This document shows positions 21,909 through 34,910 of a DNA stretch of 64,000 bases, in pieces. This DNA is from Alisma plantago-aquatica (lineage: Eukaryota > Streptophyta > Magnoliopsida > Alismatales > Alismataceae): NCBI GenBank assembly GCA_963693085.1, contig OY856413.1, positions 470,759,879 to 470,823,878 of the forward strand, read 5' to 3'. Made by a program: the position numbers and the translations under genes. Each line of letters starts with the position of its first letter. Positions within the stretch are counted from its first letter, which is position 1. The notes beneath the pieces were generated by a model. It was not told the origin of the DNA, made no database searches, and was given only the letters and a program-made list of their open reading frames with translations.

Positions 21909-24900
21909 AAGCTTGATGACTATGACTACATAGAGAGATAGTTGCTGAAAACAATCTAGGCCCCCAGTCATGGCTTTAACAAAGCCAGCTTTGTTTGTGA
22001 ATTAGATTATGTAGTAGCCCATCTCTATCTCAATCACTCTGAAGGAGTCATTCAAAGACCAATGTATTGAAAAGTTCTTGATTAGGATTTGGAATCCTAT
22101 ATTAATGTCAATCATCTTAACAACCACCCATCATTCAAGAAGTGGCTGTTGTGAATTAGGGTTGATCGTGATAGATGGAAGTGCACCAAATTCAATCCAC
22201 AACTATGCCATTGACAATAACAGTATCTAGAGAGACAACCTTGATCAAATTCGAGACCTTGTAGCCTATCATGGTATCATTGTAGTAGTGATCTTTTGTA
22301 GGTATTGTGATGCTATTTGTGGACATATCATTGCCTTAGTGGACTATACTGTCTAAGGGATTGTGTTGACTGCCATCCAATCTTGAGAGACCATGGGAAC
22401 AACCTCTACCTCCACCTCTTCCTCCTTTGGAACGCTTGCCACTTTGCCTAATCCTAGGCGGTCTTCCACTCTTAGATCTAACACACTAAACACTTTAGAT
22501 TCTCATGACATATCTCAACAACAAATTAGCACCACCCTATATGATATGATGAAATATCACGGAGGGCATATAAGTCTCCCATAAACCTTTTTATGGAAGA
22601 AGACAACACAATGCTTCGAAAAAATTTCACATAAGAAGGTAGAGTCATGCGGTGCTCTCTTACAATGACACCATTTTCCAAAGGTATATATGTGTAGGGG
22701 TTAAACGTGAACATGAAGTTTCTCTTTAATAATGCATCAATTGATTTTTGAAGGATACAAGACCTTTCCAATTTCTCCAAACTGATATACATGCCCATCA
22801 GATTTTTTTGTTCCCAATATTACAAGGAGTACGCTACTCCCCACATCAAATAGTATCACGTGTGAAAGACAAATATTAAATCCATTATTACTTATCGAGT
22901 GTATTATGTGTAAAAAGATAAAAGCAGGAACAACCTACACCCTCCAAATCACGTGCAACGAATCCCTTCTCTATACATGCACACATATATGACTTCACAT
23001 TGTAGATGTGCATCCATAGGTGAAGGGGTACTATCTTTACAGATGAATCAATAATGCCATAAGTAACAAAGGTCACATCACAATCATTATAAGGATATAA
23101 GTATTTTGAAAATATAAACACAATAAGAAAGCACATTGAAAGGGAAAAGGCACACTAAAGGTGGTCCTTAGCAAGAAAAAGCACTTAAAGGAGCTCCATT
23201 GATTGATGACCTAGTGATTCCATAGATTTTCATAGATAGGAGCTTTGTCAGTTCACATGTTTGTACTTCTCATTGGTTGACAACTCAGAAGCCTCACTGG
23301 TTTACAAACATCTATTATTATTAGTTGTCAATTTTAGGACTCTCATTGGATGATGAGTCTAGAAACTTCATGGTCTAAGAGGTCCATTGGTCCTGATAAA
23401 CCACCACCAAAACATTAGGGTTAGAAACCCTAGGATTAAAATCCATGCAAAACAAATTTCAAATTTCATAAAATTAAGCAAGATTATAAAATAAGTTATG
23501 GAATTAGATAATATACAATCGATTTTACAATTATATCCTCAACAAATGTGAAATTTCATATTAATCCACAATTGCACATAAAATTGCAATTCAAGCAAAT
23601 AATCTATAATTTAAAGTCACCTCTTTACCAACTTATTCCAAAACATGGTCAAGCATGAATGTGAAGGAAAGTACAATATTTGATATTTTTCACATAACTT
23701 ACGATCAAGTCCTTATATTAAGGTGAATTTGTAATGAAGTATGCATCTTGCAAGGAAGCTTGAAATCAAAGAAAACAAAGTGCAAATTGCACTAAATTAG
23801 ATATTTCACTAAATCAATTAGTCTAACAAATAAATAAGCTTATTCTCATGAAGAACTCTTTGCTTTAGGTATATCTCTGAGGACCTGCACAGATGCCACC
23901 AATGCAGGAGGACCAATCACATAATTTATTATCTTGATTGTTGTGTAAGAAGAAGATAAAAAAGTCTTATTAATTTCAACCCAAATAATTCTCAAATCAA
24001 ATCATAAACAACATGAACACAGAAGTATCTTAGTTATTTCCCCTTATTTGCCCATAGTTGAAGTGTAAAAACTAGTTAAATGAATAGCCATATTTGATCA
24101 GTGTTAGTCATCATTTTCAGAATGAATAATGCCTGATTTGGATCATCAAATAAGACAGGAGACGAAGATAAAATCAAGACATCACATATATAGGAAGAAA
24201 TCATTTGGCGTGTTGTCTAGAATTTTTATGGAGTAAGTTTGCAATAGCTTTGAAAAACTTTGCAACATGTTTCAATGGAAATATTATCAATCAAGTTGGA
24301 ATATTAACCATTTAATGATCTTCCAACAGTCTTCTAATGAAAACATTAAATCAATATTGGCCAGTATATTGTTATAAAACTTGGAGTGGAGCACTAGTTG
24401 ATTCATACATATGTGCATGAATTTTCCCAATATTTGAAATTATTTAATATTATACCACCATACCTCCTCAATCTTCTGGTTGGATTTTCTTAGAAAAAAA
24501 CTATACAATTCAATAATAACGGGAGGGGAATCTTGGTCAAGTCATGTTTGTCCAAGAAGGCACTGAAAGGGATTCATGTAGAGCATCTAAATATGCATAA
24601 TGTGACTTTTTTGTTGTGGAAAACACTGTTGAACTGCATTAAGAAGATATAATAGGAAGAGGGGGAAAGGACATAAGAGAAACAATTCACAAAGAGTCAA
24701 TGGGGAACAATGTGACTAAAGGGATCTAAAAGGAGAATTTCCAACATATTGTCGAGGGAGTGAAAAAATCTCATGCATGGACGTCTAGTGGTACATTAAG
24801 CACAACATGGAGAAGCCTTAGTTTGAAATGTACCCAAGAAGAACATCTCAAAAGAGTAGACTAGGACAACGATCGACATGGTGGACCCCAATACATCATC

Positions 24901-25752
24901 CTTGTATCCACAAATGCTCTACTACTTCTTTTATGACCTCACTCCGCACACAAACTCAAAGGGGTAATAGTGATTATTAGGCTTCAAAAGATATGTGATA
25001 TTTTAAGATGGGTAGTTTATTTAAGATACATATCATGGCCATTTGAACTATCTGTTATATATTTGTTTTGATTTTTGATATGTACTTTCTAATTTGATTT
25101 TTAGATCTTTGATGTTTTCAATAAAAATGATTGTCTATTTTTTTAACATGTGCCTCTTTGAAAATGTTATTTAGATGTTTAATTGCTTATATGAAAGTAT
25201 TTTTGAAGTCTAATTTTATAATTCTCTAATAGAATAGTACCACACGTGGCATACATATTAGAGAGGTAATTATATCTTGTGTAGCATGGGATGTCATTGT
25301 TGCGCAACACAAAAGATCATGCTTTATTTTAGAGATTATTTGTTGTTGGCTAATGAATGCTCACTCTACAGTTTTGACAACTCAAATGCTACTAACAACT
25401 AAGCCAAAAGCAATCAAATTGGTGGTGGAGGAGCGTACCATCTTGCTTTGTGTCATGATAGGGCCTATGAATTCAAAAATCCTCTCCACCAACTTTATCT
25501 TATATGAGTAAGTTCCAATAAGGGGAACACATTTTTTCACTTGCCTACATCCTTTATGAACACTCCCTCTGAAACACCCAAACTTCATTTATGTAAATAT
25601 ATTATCATAAAACATCTATCAAAGTTTCATCACCGCCCTAATCTTCCATTATTTTTGTAGTTAACCTCTCCTTCGTCCATCCGCTTGTCTGAATTCTTTT
25701 CTTGGATCATTCACATCCATTCTCTGAACTCATGCCCTGTCCTGAGATGTGC

Positions 25753-25911
25753 TATATGGATATAAAACTAAACACAAAGAAGCACACATTTTTTACTTAT
25801 GCATGTATAAAGACAAAAAGGAGAAGGAAGGTAACAACTCAATCCCTCCTTTTGTCTTTATGCATTCATAAAAAATGTGTGCATCTTTGTGTTTAATTTT
25901 GTGTCAATATA
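25753..25911. repeat. 159-bp hairpin (MITE-like or foldback)
   Basis: Two arms of about 65-70 bp (25753-25823 and 25846-25911) are reverse complements, with few mismatches and one 4-bp gap, around a loop of about 22 bp. Shared blocks include AAACACAAAG, GCACACATTTTTTA and ATAAAGACAAAA. It contains no coding sequence. The terminal sequence does not match the common Stowaway or Tourist ends, and no target duplication is obvious, so the family is unknown. Confidence 0.7.
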
Positions 25912-26459
25912 GAATATTCCTTATGTTTATTAGTCATGGTTGCTTCTGAATTGAGGTAAAAATTGTGACAGGGTGAAGCAACCAATAGAAATGCACTTTT
26001 TTACTCTCTTTAACCCACACAAACATTCAAAATTTCTTGCTAACATTGTTACTGAATGCCCCACAACCTCCGATTGAGGTGGACATTGGTGAATATATAT
26101 GACAATCACCATTGTGTGCAATGTGATTTCTACCCTTCCGTCATCTACAACACAAGGGTGGTTTGACGGTGAATACAAGCAGACAAAACAAAGGTAAAAC
26201 TCATGTCTTTGTAAATATTATTTCCCACCGTGATAAATTTTTCATATATTTTTCAAGCATGTACACTATTGTCATCCATTATCCATAACACAATTTTCTT
26301 TATTAGAACTTCACACAAATTCTATATGTATATGCTATACAAGTTGGTTTGATATTTTTGTAATATATATTTATATGTATTATTAAATTTTTATTGAGTA
26401 TTATTACATATTTAGATAACATATAATTAATAATTGTCTGTTGAATTTATTGTATTCCA

Positions 26460-26926
26460 ACCGTGTTGTCAAGGTCGACTATGGGACTTAATTTAGTGCA
26501 TATGATCTTACTTAACCTAACTTACCACAATCTTTTTCTTCTTAGCTTTTTTGGCATTTTTACTTCTTTTGATGAAGATATCTTTTCTTTATTTCAATTT
26601 GTATCAAATTTGAGGAAAACACAACTCCTAACACAAATTACCCACACTACCTAACAAGGATAATGCCAAAACTTAATCTGACATGGCCTTCCCTGTCATT
26701 TGTGAAAACCTTAACAATACTATTATGGAAAAATAATATGTAAGGATAATTATATATTTTTTGTTTCTTTGAAAAAATCCATCATTCCTACATTTAGGAA
26801 AGGGGGATACTTACAAACTTGTGACTCAATCATACTTTGGATTCAAGAATGTTTCAGCTCAAGTAAACTACTATGTCCTAAGACACTTAAGCCCACATAA
26901 TAAACTAATGACTAAAAACCCTAACA
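26460..26926 (-). repeat. Old copia-type LTR, minus strand (left edge uncertain)
   Basis: On the minus strand a purine tract (CCATCCTCAGAGGGAG, 26942-26927) directly precedes TGTTAGGGTTTTTAG, the canonical junction of internal sequence with a 3' LTR. The LTR's far edge is not defined. Its internal side (26927-27097, continuing at 47826-48048) has only weak resemblance to the end of a copia RNase H. This old element is the host into which Angela-R inserted. Confidence 0.45.
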
Positions 26927-27092
26927 CTCCCTCTGAGGATGGAGCATGGGAGGATCCCAAGTCAACTTGAAAGTACAAAAACTAGAATAACAAGATAAAA
27001 ACAAACACACATATGCATGTTACTCCCCTCAATATTCTAGTTAAAATCTTGACAAACCAATATCCATCTTAAGTAGATTATCAACAAACCTT

Positions 27093-27097
27093 CAATC
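27093..27097. other. Target site duplication CAATC (left copy) of Angela-R
   Basis: It is identical to 47821-47825, 20.7 kb away, and immediately precedes the LTR start TGTTGGTTATA. Confidence 0.9.
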
Positions 27098-27254
27098 TGT
27101 TGGTTATATATACCCAGAGAGACAATTATGTGATGATTATAATGGCATATTTTGTAAAAACGATTTGATTATTAATAAAAGGAAAGCTTCCAGTTTATTC
27201 TATTTAATTTAGTTATGAGATAATGATGTAAAATTATAAATGTCTAAAGAAATG

Positions 27255-30160
27255 TTTTTTTTTGGATAAGGTAAAAGAATACTAATCACCAAAAAGAGTA
27301 TAGGAGTATAACACTCCGTATACTATACACGGTCACTTAAGACCCCACATCAGGATGACCTCAGGTTTAACCCAAACAAGGGTACCAGGGTTCGCTTTAC
27401 ACAACAAGTTAAGATTTTGTACAAAGACATCAAACCATTGTACTCTGTCTCTCTCTTTTTTCCCATGCTTCCTATTATTCCTCTCATACCAAATATGATA
27501 GATGAGACCTGTCAAAATGAGCCCTGCAAACATCCTCATGTGGCTATCATATTTTGTCTTGTCCAAAATCCACAACATGCTATCGTGAATAGTCATAGGG
27601 GGGTTACCACCCCATAAATACTTGGTGTACCCACACCCAAAGAAAAGATGATGATGTGATTCATCCTCCAGACGACACAGCATACAGGCCGAGCTATCCA
27701 CATAACCCCATCTACTAATTATGTCCAACGTACCCAGTCTACCAAGAATGGATTTGTACGAGCAAAAACTCCATTTCGGGCAGTGAGTCTTACTCCACAG
27801 TAGTTGGTCCCAGAAAACTTGAGGAAGGTTCCAGTTTAACCTCCACGGTTCACTCACCGCAGTCACAATCCAGTTCCCATTCATCCAACTATAGTCCTGT
27901 TTGCAGTTGTGCCAAGCCGAGCACATTCTTCGCCATACTCTAGAGAAGTTAACCTGCTGTTCCATCCCGTCTTCAAGACTTACGCCATACCTTCCTCTCA
28001 TCCATCTGCTCCAAGGAGTCTCGGTCTTCATCAAAAAATCAAACACTCTTCTGTCTGTCGCCTCAACCTGTATGTCAGCCAGATCGATCAGCCCCAAACC
28101 CCCCCCATGCCGAGGTTGAGCGACCTCCAACCAAGCCACCGAGTGCTGCCCACCTCCCCACAGGAAGCTCGCCATAATCACACGACACTTGTCAAGGATG
28201 AAGTACGGGAAGTCCACCAGTCTGCACCAGTACCTGACCATGCTGGTAAGCACCGACTTAATGAGCACGGCTCTGCCCGCCATGGATACCTTCAGCCCAC
28301 TCCATTTCTCCACCTTCAAACGTAAATCATCCAAGCAGCTTTGATAATCAGCACCCCTGCCAACACCACCTGAGATGGGAACTCCAAGGTACTTAGTAGG
28401 AAAGCACCCAAAATCCATATGGACCGCCTCCTTTAATCTCCCCCTTCTGGTATCACACGACTTGGATAGGAAACACCTGGATTTTATATCACTAATGTGT
28501 AAACAAGTCAGATCTGCAAAAGTATTTAAAATGGTTCTAACCCCCCTGAAGATTTTGATATGGGCAGCAACAAAGAACATAAGATCGTCAGCAAATATCA
28601 TATGGCTCATGACTTTGGTAACCTGGACCTTAAACGGTTTGATCCACCCTTCCTCTTCCGCCTTGCAAGTCAAACAGGTCAGATTCTCCATGACTAACGT
28701 GAAAAGAAGGGGGGAAAGAGGATCCCCCTGCCTAAGGCCATTAGACGCCCTAAACATACCTTTGGGTATACCATTAACAAGAACTGAGAAGGAGGTAGTC
28801 TGAACACATTGTTGTAGAATGCTGATAAAACGACAGGAGAACCCCAACCTCACCATGGAACTCCACAAACCCTCCCAGGACACATGATCGTAAGCTTTGG
28901 ACAGATCAATCTTTAAACAAGCCTTCTTGGAACTGCCTTTAATTTGGAAATCTCTCAGAAACTCGGTAGCAAGCAGGACATTATCAGATATAGCACGGCC
29001 TTTCACAAAAGCACTATGGTGAGGAGAGATAATCCCCGGTAAAATAACTTTCAATCTGCGAGCCAGTATCTTGGGGATAATCTTATAGGTCACCGAGCAA
29101 TAAGCAATTGGTTGGTAATCATTCATCATAGCAGTCCCCGACTTCGTAGGAATCAACCTTATGAATGCATGATTAACCTGGCGGACCATCCGACCACCAA
29201 CAAGAAACCATCTAACCGCATTACAAATGTCACTGCCCACAATGTGCCAACAACTCTGAAAGAATTTAGCATTAAAGCCATCAGGTCCCGGACTCTTGGA
29301 AGCACCAATAGAGAAAGTCGCATCTTTTATTTCTTCGTTCGTTGCCCTCTTAGTCAAGTCAAAGTTCATAACATCATTAACCCTTCTATCCAAAGGCGAC
29401 ACCTTATTCAAAGTACTATCGACCTCTTAGTTGTATAACTTCGTGAAGAAGCTTACCGCCATTTCCTCGACTTTAGAAACTTCATCAACAAGTTCCCCTT
29501 TCTCATTAATCAGATTATGGATGTGGTCCTTCATGTTATTTCTCTTCACAGCAGAGTGATAAATTTTCGAGTTGCAATCTCCATCTCTTAGCCACTTGAG
29601 CCTGCTTCTTTGCCAGCCAGCAATTTCATTCGCCTTCTCCAGTTGTAAGACTCTAATACTAGCATTAGTCTCCTCTTCCATACATCGGTGGTCCTCCGGA
29701 TTAAGTCTGAGATTAGACGCCTTCTCGTCAAACACCTCTCTCGCTTTTTTAATAAAGTTAGGCAAGTCCACCAAGCATCTAGACCAGGACTTAAGAGCAC
29801 CTTTGACCTTCTTGAGTTTCTCCGCCACCACAAAAAGGGGATTACCATCAACCCTTTCCTCCCAAGCTTTTAAGACCACCCCCTCAAAAGATGGCCAAGA
29901 CAGCCAATGATTAAGAAATCTGAAAGGCCTATTACGTTGTATCTGTCTCGTAAGAATCATCTCCATCCAAGAATGGTCACTATTAGGATGACCACCCAAA
30001 ATAACAGCAGCCTCAGGGAAAAAGTCCAGCCAGGCTTCATTGACCAACCCATGGTCCAGATTACTAGATATTCTTCTCACATGTTTCCTATTATTATGCC
30101 AAGTGATAAGGCCACCTCTCATGTTGAGTTCAAACAGACCAGCAGCATCGATGGCATGTA
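27255..30160 (-). mobile_element. L1-type LINE, 5'-truncated, inserted in the Angela-R 5' LTR
   Basis: Nine T at 27255-27263 are the poly(A) tail on the minus strand. ORF2 fills most of the insertion. The 5' end breaks inside the endonuclease coding region near 30160, where Angela LTR sequence resumes. I could not see a convincing long target duplication. Truncation at the 5' end with a 3' A-tail is the usual LINE outcome. Confidence 0.85.
27333..30160 (-). pseudogene. L1-type LINE ORF2: partial endonuclease, reverse transcriptase, zf-RVT
   Basis: A frame of about 940 codons holds a single in-frame TAA (29427-29429). Before it lies the C-terminal part of the exo-endo-phosphatase endonuclease (AAGLFELNMRGGLITWHNN, then SSNLDHGLV and SDHSWMEM) and a linker. 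After it comes RT: KSPGPDGFNAKFFQ, AFVKGRAISDNVLLA, KIDLSKAYDHVSWE, LRQGDPLSPLLF and the catalytic FADD (in MIFADDLMFF, near 28590). The end holds the zf-RVT domain (CPKWSFCSYKSILGRLGT, then CMLCRLEDESHHHLFFGC). The enzyme nicks target DNA and primes reverse transcription there. The near-intact frame suggests a fairly young insertion; the missing N-terminus and the stop make it inactive. Confidence 0.93.
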
Positions 30161-31079
30161 ATAAATTTAATGATGTATGTAATAAAGTTACTAACCTTGT
30201 GGATGAGATCATACAGATGTTAAGAGTACATATACATTCTCATTATGTCCCTGATTGGTTGTCATTGTGGAAGGTTGATAGACAAAAATGACTCATAAGA
30301 TCAGAGTGTGAGTTGGTTGATGACTAAATCTCATTAGTCATGATATGGCAATATACAACCAAACACATAGATACATGTTAGAAAATAGTGTATCAGACAG
30401 ACCCACCGTGAGACTAACACATAGAAGTCATAGTCAACTCTCACATTAATGGTGGTGGTTGTGATTCTTAAACCTAAAATCACTACACTAAACACATGTC
30501 ATTGGGTACACTTTGACATCATCAATTGCAGTCTTGAAACATGAGTTGTTATAACAGTGATGATTGGGTGGATTTGACACATGGGGATTGACTGTGAGTG
30601 ATGAACATGGGATTTTCTCTCCTATTGGAGTTTGATGTCCTAGGCCTCTTGATAAGCGAGACTGAGAAAAGCATGGCCATGCGCATGTGAGTCAATATGT
30701 GATATTGAGCTTACATATATCTCAGATAGATAGCTCTTGGTTCAAGAAATAAGATTAAATAATAATGAGGGTGACAACTCCATACCTCTAGTTCAATCTG
30801 GACATCAATGACAAATGAACTATACAAACATTGCAACACCATACATAGATTGTAGGTTGAATTTGTTCCCAAACTTTTCCATTTACTTGGGTAGAAAAGA
30901 TGTGTGACTAGGTACTGCTCTTTGCTTGTGATGTCATAAGTTGTTATGGACATTCACTACCAACGTAATATGGGACCCATAGGGTCACACACATATGTCT
31001 TGACCTAGAAGAGGAGTTCAGATCTCAAATGACAGTTGAATTAAGTGCTAACGTATTTAGGAAATAAATAGGATAACAA

Positions 31080-31510
31080 CAGTGACAAACATCCATCTCA
31101 ATTATTGAGACAACCGTTTGGAAGTGCCAAACGGCCATCTCAAGAGTTGATATGGGTGACTGGTTGTGGGTCCTGTTAGAGTTGAATTTGGCTAAGTGTT
31201 GAACCGACCCATCCGAACGGGCATGACTCGGCTCACTAGATGACCGTCTGGGTGAACAGAGATGGTCCATCTCACTCGGGGAAGGTTCTAGTTGTTTTCC
31301 TATTTGTTTCACTTGGTAAATACTTGTTGCATAAGGAAATCAATGTCTAACATTGATGAGAATTAATTTGCCAAATTTGTGCACAATTGGAAACTACGAA
31401 ATGTCCATTTTATAGTGTGAGACAAATATCTTGTGTGCCAAATGATTGTCTCACATGCCACACAACTATCTGGCTTTATTAAACAACCATTTCAGTTGTC
31501 ACAGGTTGTG
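31080..31510. repeat. Pre-TATA inverted motifs, Angela-R type
   Basis: Repeated ACCGTTTGG, CCAAACGGCC, CCATCTCA and GTCTCA/TGAGAC motifs occur here and in the 3' LTR at 35740-36120, where GTCTCACAATGTGAGAC is an almost perfect palindrome. They occupy the place of the CGATCGG array of Angela-A and Angela-B. Confidence 0.65.
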
Positions 31511-31615
31511 CAATTTCTAGAAATGTTGCAAAAATTCGAGTTGTTCCGGTCCTTTCCACTCTTGCACATTAATCCCATACTGGATAGCAACTATGAACTT
31601 TGACCCTAGACTCTA

Positions 31616-31628
31616 CCATAAATATAGG
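31616..31628 (+). promoter_or_regulatory. TATA box of the Angela-R 5' LTR
   Basis: CCATAAATATAGG aligns with CTATAAATATAG in the 3' LTR (36250-36260) and with CCTATATATAGG of the minus-strand copies. Confidence 0.6.
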
Positions 31629-32218
31629 AGTACTGGGGATTTCTAGAGTAAAACACTGAAAACTAAGAATCAGTTCCTCTAACAAATATTGTCTTCTCTG
31701 GTTGTAGTAACCATGCGAGCCCAGGCAAGTCCTACCCGACTAGGGAGGGATATCCAAGGGAGAAAACAATAAAGAGTTTTTGTGGTGGGAGCGAAAGATG
31801 GTGACTAGTACGCTAGGGGGAGGGACAACTCCTTCTTGTCTGGTCCAGTAGGATGACATGAGTTTGAGGCGGTCTGTGTGGACTAACATAGAGGTGGGAA
31901 GCCATTGTTTTCTACTTAAAGGACAACGTCAACCGACAGTCTGTGACAAGAGGATCTGCTAAAGAGAATTTGTTCGTGGCTATAGTCCGTGGTGTAGACC
32001 AAGAGGCGCAACAGTCATACATATCCTATAGTACAACTAGGATTTAGATATGCACATCTACAACGATGAGGATTGTCGTTGGACTTGCTCCAGGATCATG
32101 TAAATCCATAAACCATCCTTCTTGCATTATAGTTATTGATGCAATCTACTAATTATGGGGAATATTCTAGATAAAATTTTAAATTTCGTTGCCTGCTCTG
32201 TACAATATTTCCCTATAG

Positions 32219-32231
32219 TGTTATCAGAGCC
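32219..32231 (+). other. Primer-binding site of Angela-R (decayed)
   Basis: TGTTATCAGAGCC follows the LTR by one base and differs by one base from TGGTATCAGAGCC. It targets initiator tRNA-Met. Confidence 0.8.
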
Positions 32232-32351
32232 AACACCAATTTACTATATTATGGGATAATCAATATGATAAAATTTTGGTTTTGGCGTTCTATTATTGCA
32301 TGTGATGCGAATAATATTTTGTCAAATCCAATCACCACAATAATCCCAAAC

Positions 32352-32408
<57 letters not shown>

Positions 32409-33579
32409 ACATATATTCAATTCACATATCATTCTAAAATGGTTTTGATGGTGGATGTGTAGTATGGTTATGGCCAATAACCCCTATCTGTGCATGCTTG
32501 TATGTGGTTGATTTATCTGTTTATCTTGGTCTACAAACCGAACCTCTATCTCATCTTCCCAATGTAAAGTTAATTCTCTCCTACCCTTACTCCCCTTGAA
32601 TGTAACTTGAGGTTTCCATATAATCATGTAAAAGTACGATAGTTTACTTTCATGTAATGATGAAGATGAAGGACCTTCGAGGACATGGTGGACAAGCCAA
32701 ATCGATCGCCTAGTGGACCCAACCGATCTGCTGGAGGAGCCAGTCGGTGGTGGAAAGAAGGATCAGACGATCGGTGAGATGACCTAACAACTAGCCAGGA
32801 GGCGAGCCTATTGATTCAAGGGTTGAACCGATCAACCTAGATTGGCAAGCACATATCTTCATCAACAACAAGTTTCTGTATGTGATGTAGACCAAGATGA
32901 GCATAATTCCTTGTGGCTCCAAGGGATTACATTAGGATTGTCCATAACCATCACTTTTGTTTATTTCACGTTTATGTTGTGGGATATAACATGTATATGA
33001 TATGTACTATATTTGTGGTGATTGGATAAAGTATATGTATTTATACAAACTCCCTCAACTAAAATATTAAGTCTTAGATGCCTTCCATTAGCAATACACA
33101 TGAAAAGCTTGAACGATTAAGCATACATTTTCATAAAGCATGGTGTGTCATCTATCATGTGGAAGTATGATGGTAGGTATGTAGATTTGCACCAAGCATG
33201 GTACGTATCTATCATATTTGCTATTGGGTCAGGCTTAACTAGTGACTTGGAGAGCCTAAGACCAGAGGCAGGAAGATGATCATGGCAAGGTGTTACACAT
33301 ATCATCTATCCAAGAGTTACATATGATGCAATTGGCATGATAGCCTACCTAACTAGTCAGGTTGTGGGCGATCGACAAAAGCCAACTCATGACTTGATGA
33401 AATATGGATCTTGACCCACTAGAATATTGTACGTTGCAATATTCTGAATTGATATTGAGGTCTATCAATTCAAATAAAATAATGGGATTGATAATAATTA
33501 AATATATAATTAATATCACCAAGATTTCCAAATCAAATCAAATAAAAAATGATTTTTGACATATGCAAATTTTCTCTTA
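32232..33579 (+). other. Leader of Angela-R
   Basis: It is the inverted counterpart of 4131-5586 and 44108-45347. It contains a pure TA run (32355-32405), decayed CGATCGG motifs at 32690-32850 (for example ACGATCGGTG near 32768) and a broken form of the short leader reading frame near 33320-33475. No gene. Confidence 0.75.
32355..32405. repeat. (TA)n microsatellite
   Basis: About 25 uninterrupted TA units. The matching place in the other two leaders (near 5430-5455 and 45205-45222) has only short TATATG runs, so it expanded in this copy. Confidence 0.95.
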
Positions 33580-34349
33580 TAGAATCAATAATGAACAAAT
33601 TCAATTTGTGATCGGTCCTGAAGAAGGACAAACTTGGCAGGAGAAATTTCCATGAATAGTTTTGGACTTTGAGAAGGGTTCTCAATGAAGAGTGCAAGCT
33701 CTACATCCTTGACAAACCAGTGCCTGAAATACCTCCTCCATATGCACCTAGGGCACAAGTGGATGCTTATTGGAAGCATGCCAATGATGCCTTAGAGATA
33801 AAGTATCTTATGCTAAGCTGCATGAACTATGAGTTGAATGAGAAATGTGAGGTCATGAGTGTTCTTGAGATGGTGACACATCTTAGGAAGGTAACACTTA
33901 GTCTTGAAAGGTAAGAAAGGAATGCTATCTTAAAGGTGCTACTTGAGTCAAAGCTGACAGAGGGAACCTGAATAGAAGAACATGTGCTCAGTATGATTAG
34001 ACATGTGTATCATCTTGAAGAGCTAGGATTCACCTAGAGAAAAGATTTGGCTACTAATATGATTCTAAAGACTATTCTGGAATCATATAGTTGTTTTATT
34101 ACATGCCAATATGTGAGTAATTTGGCTAGACAGATGTCAGAACTACTTGCCATGATGATTCATGCAGAAGCAAAAGTGAAGAAGGACAAGCCCATGATCG
34201 TGATTAGTGGGTCTGAGTCCAAGGATCAAAGTAAGACCGAGAAGAGTTCTATAGTCAAGCCTAAGTCCAATTCTTCAACACTTAAGATAAGGAGAAAGAA
34301 AAGTACAAGAGGAACTCATCCTTTGTACTTAAAGGCTTTTAGGAAGTAG
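33580..34349 (+). pseudogene. Angela copia gag remnant
   Basis: Frames at 33669-33914 and 34047-34349, with stops between, read LDKPVPEIPPPYAPRAQVDAY, then LEIKYLMLSCMNYEL, the UBN2-type gag core, and a lysine-rich tail ending LYLKAFRK before a stop. The CCHC zinc knuckle expected between the basic region and this tail is absent, as it also is in Angela-A. Gag would package the element RNA. Confidence 0.85.
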
Positions 34350-34352
34350 AAT

Positions 34353-34910
34353 ATGGGGATGGCCATCTCCACTTTAGGTATATATGTTATTATGATAAAT
34401 CTATCTACTTCATCATCTTGGGTATTAGATACCAGATGTGGAACTCACATATGTTCTCATATGCAGGATCTAAAGGGAAGTAGGCATTTAAGAAAAGGTG
34501 AGGTGGATCCGTTAGTTGCTAATGGCGTAAGAGTTTCGTCCTGCACAGTTGGAACCTATAGTATATCTCTACTTGCAAGGCTTGTAATAGAGTTAAAGAA
34601 TTTCTATTATGTACCTACTGTAAATAGAAACATCATTTATGTATCTTGTTTGGACAATGATGCATTTGCATTCCATATTAAAATTGGTCAATGTTTTATT
34701 TCAAAAAATGGGATCTTTTATGGCAATGCCCCTATGTCTTATGGTCTTTATCTTTTAGACCTTAAGACAGATGTATATAACGTTAATACCAAAAGGCTAA
34801 AACTCAACAACTCAAACAAAACATACCTTTGTCATTGCCATCTAGGGCACATAAATGAGAATCACATATCTAGACTCCATAAGGATGGTTTTCTAGACTC
34901 TTTTGATTTT
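34353..34910 (+). pseudogene. Angela copia protease and GAG-pre-integrase remnant
   Basis: The frame starts just after the gag stop. The protease active-site region reads SSWVLDTRCGTHIC, where the usual motif is DTGCGSH (Gly changed to Arg). The pre-integrase domain follows: VNRNIIYVSCLD, YGLYLLDL, then LCHCHLGHINENHISRLHKDGF with the H...H of the integrase zinc finger. At 34911 the coding sequence runs straight into LTR sequence (RLSLWKVDR is LTR-encoded), so integrase, RT and RNase H are deleted. Confidence 0.9.

Larger units (their letters stand above)
21255..26459. other. Old degenerate intergenic DNA
   Basis: This is mostly AT-rich sequence without gene-scale reading frames. Within it I can support only a LINE ORF1 fragment (21623-21908) and a long hairpin (25753-25911). 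Short open frames on the minus strand (22526-22798, 22888-23136, 25382-25588, 25930-26178) match nothing I recognise and have no promoter or codon pattern to support them. I see nothing else. Confidence 0.6.
27098..32217 (+). repeat. 5' LTR of Angela-R, split by a LINE
   Basis: The first 157 bp (27098-27254) align with the reverse complement of 47300-47496; the rest (about 30161-32217) aligns with other Angela LTRs. Landmarks shared with the minus-strand copies include GAGATCATAC (30207) and the segment near 30360-30420. It has a TATA box at 31616. The end CCCTATA is one base before the PBS. Confidence 0.85.

Noticed and set aside
22393..23136. Candidate host exons (several frames of 60-90 codons)
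   Set aside because: No recognisable domain, no splice-supported continuity, and no composition change.
28375..28803. 142-codon plus-strand frame
   Set aside because: It is the shadow of the LINE reverse transcriptase on the other strand.
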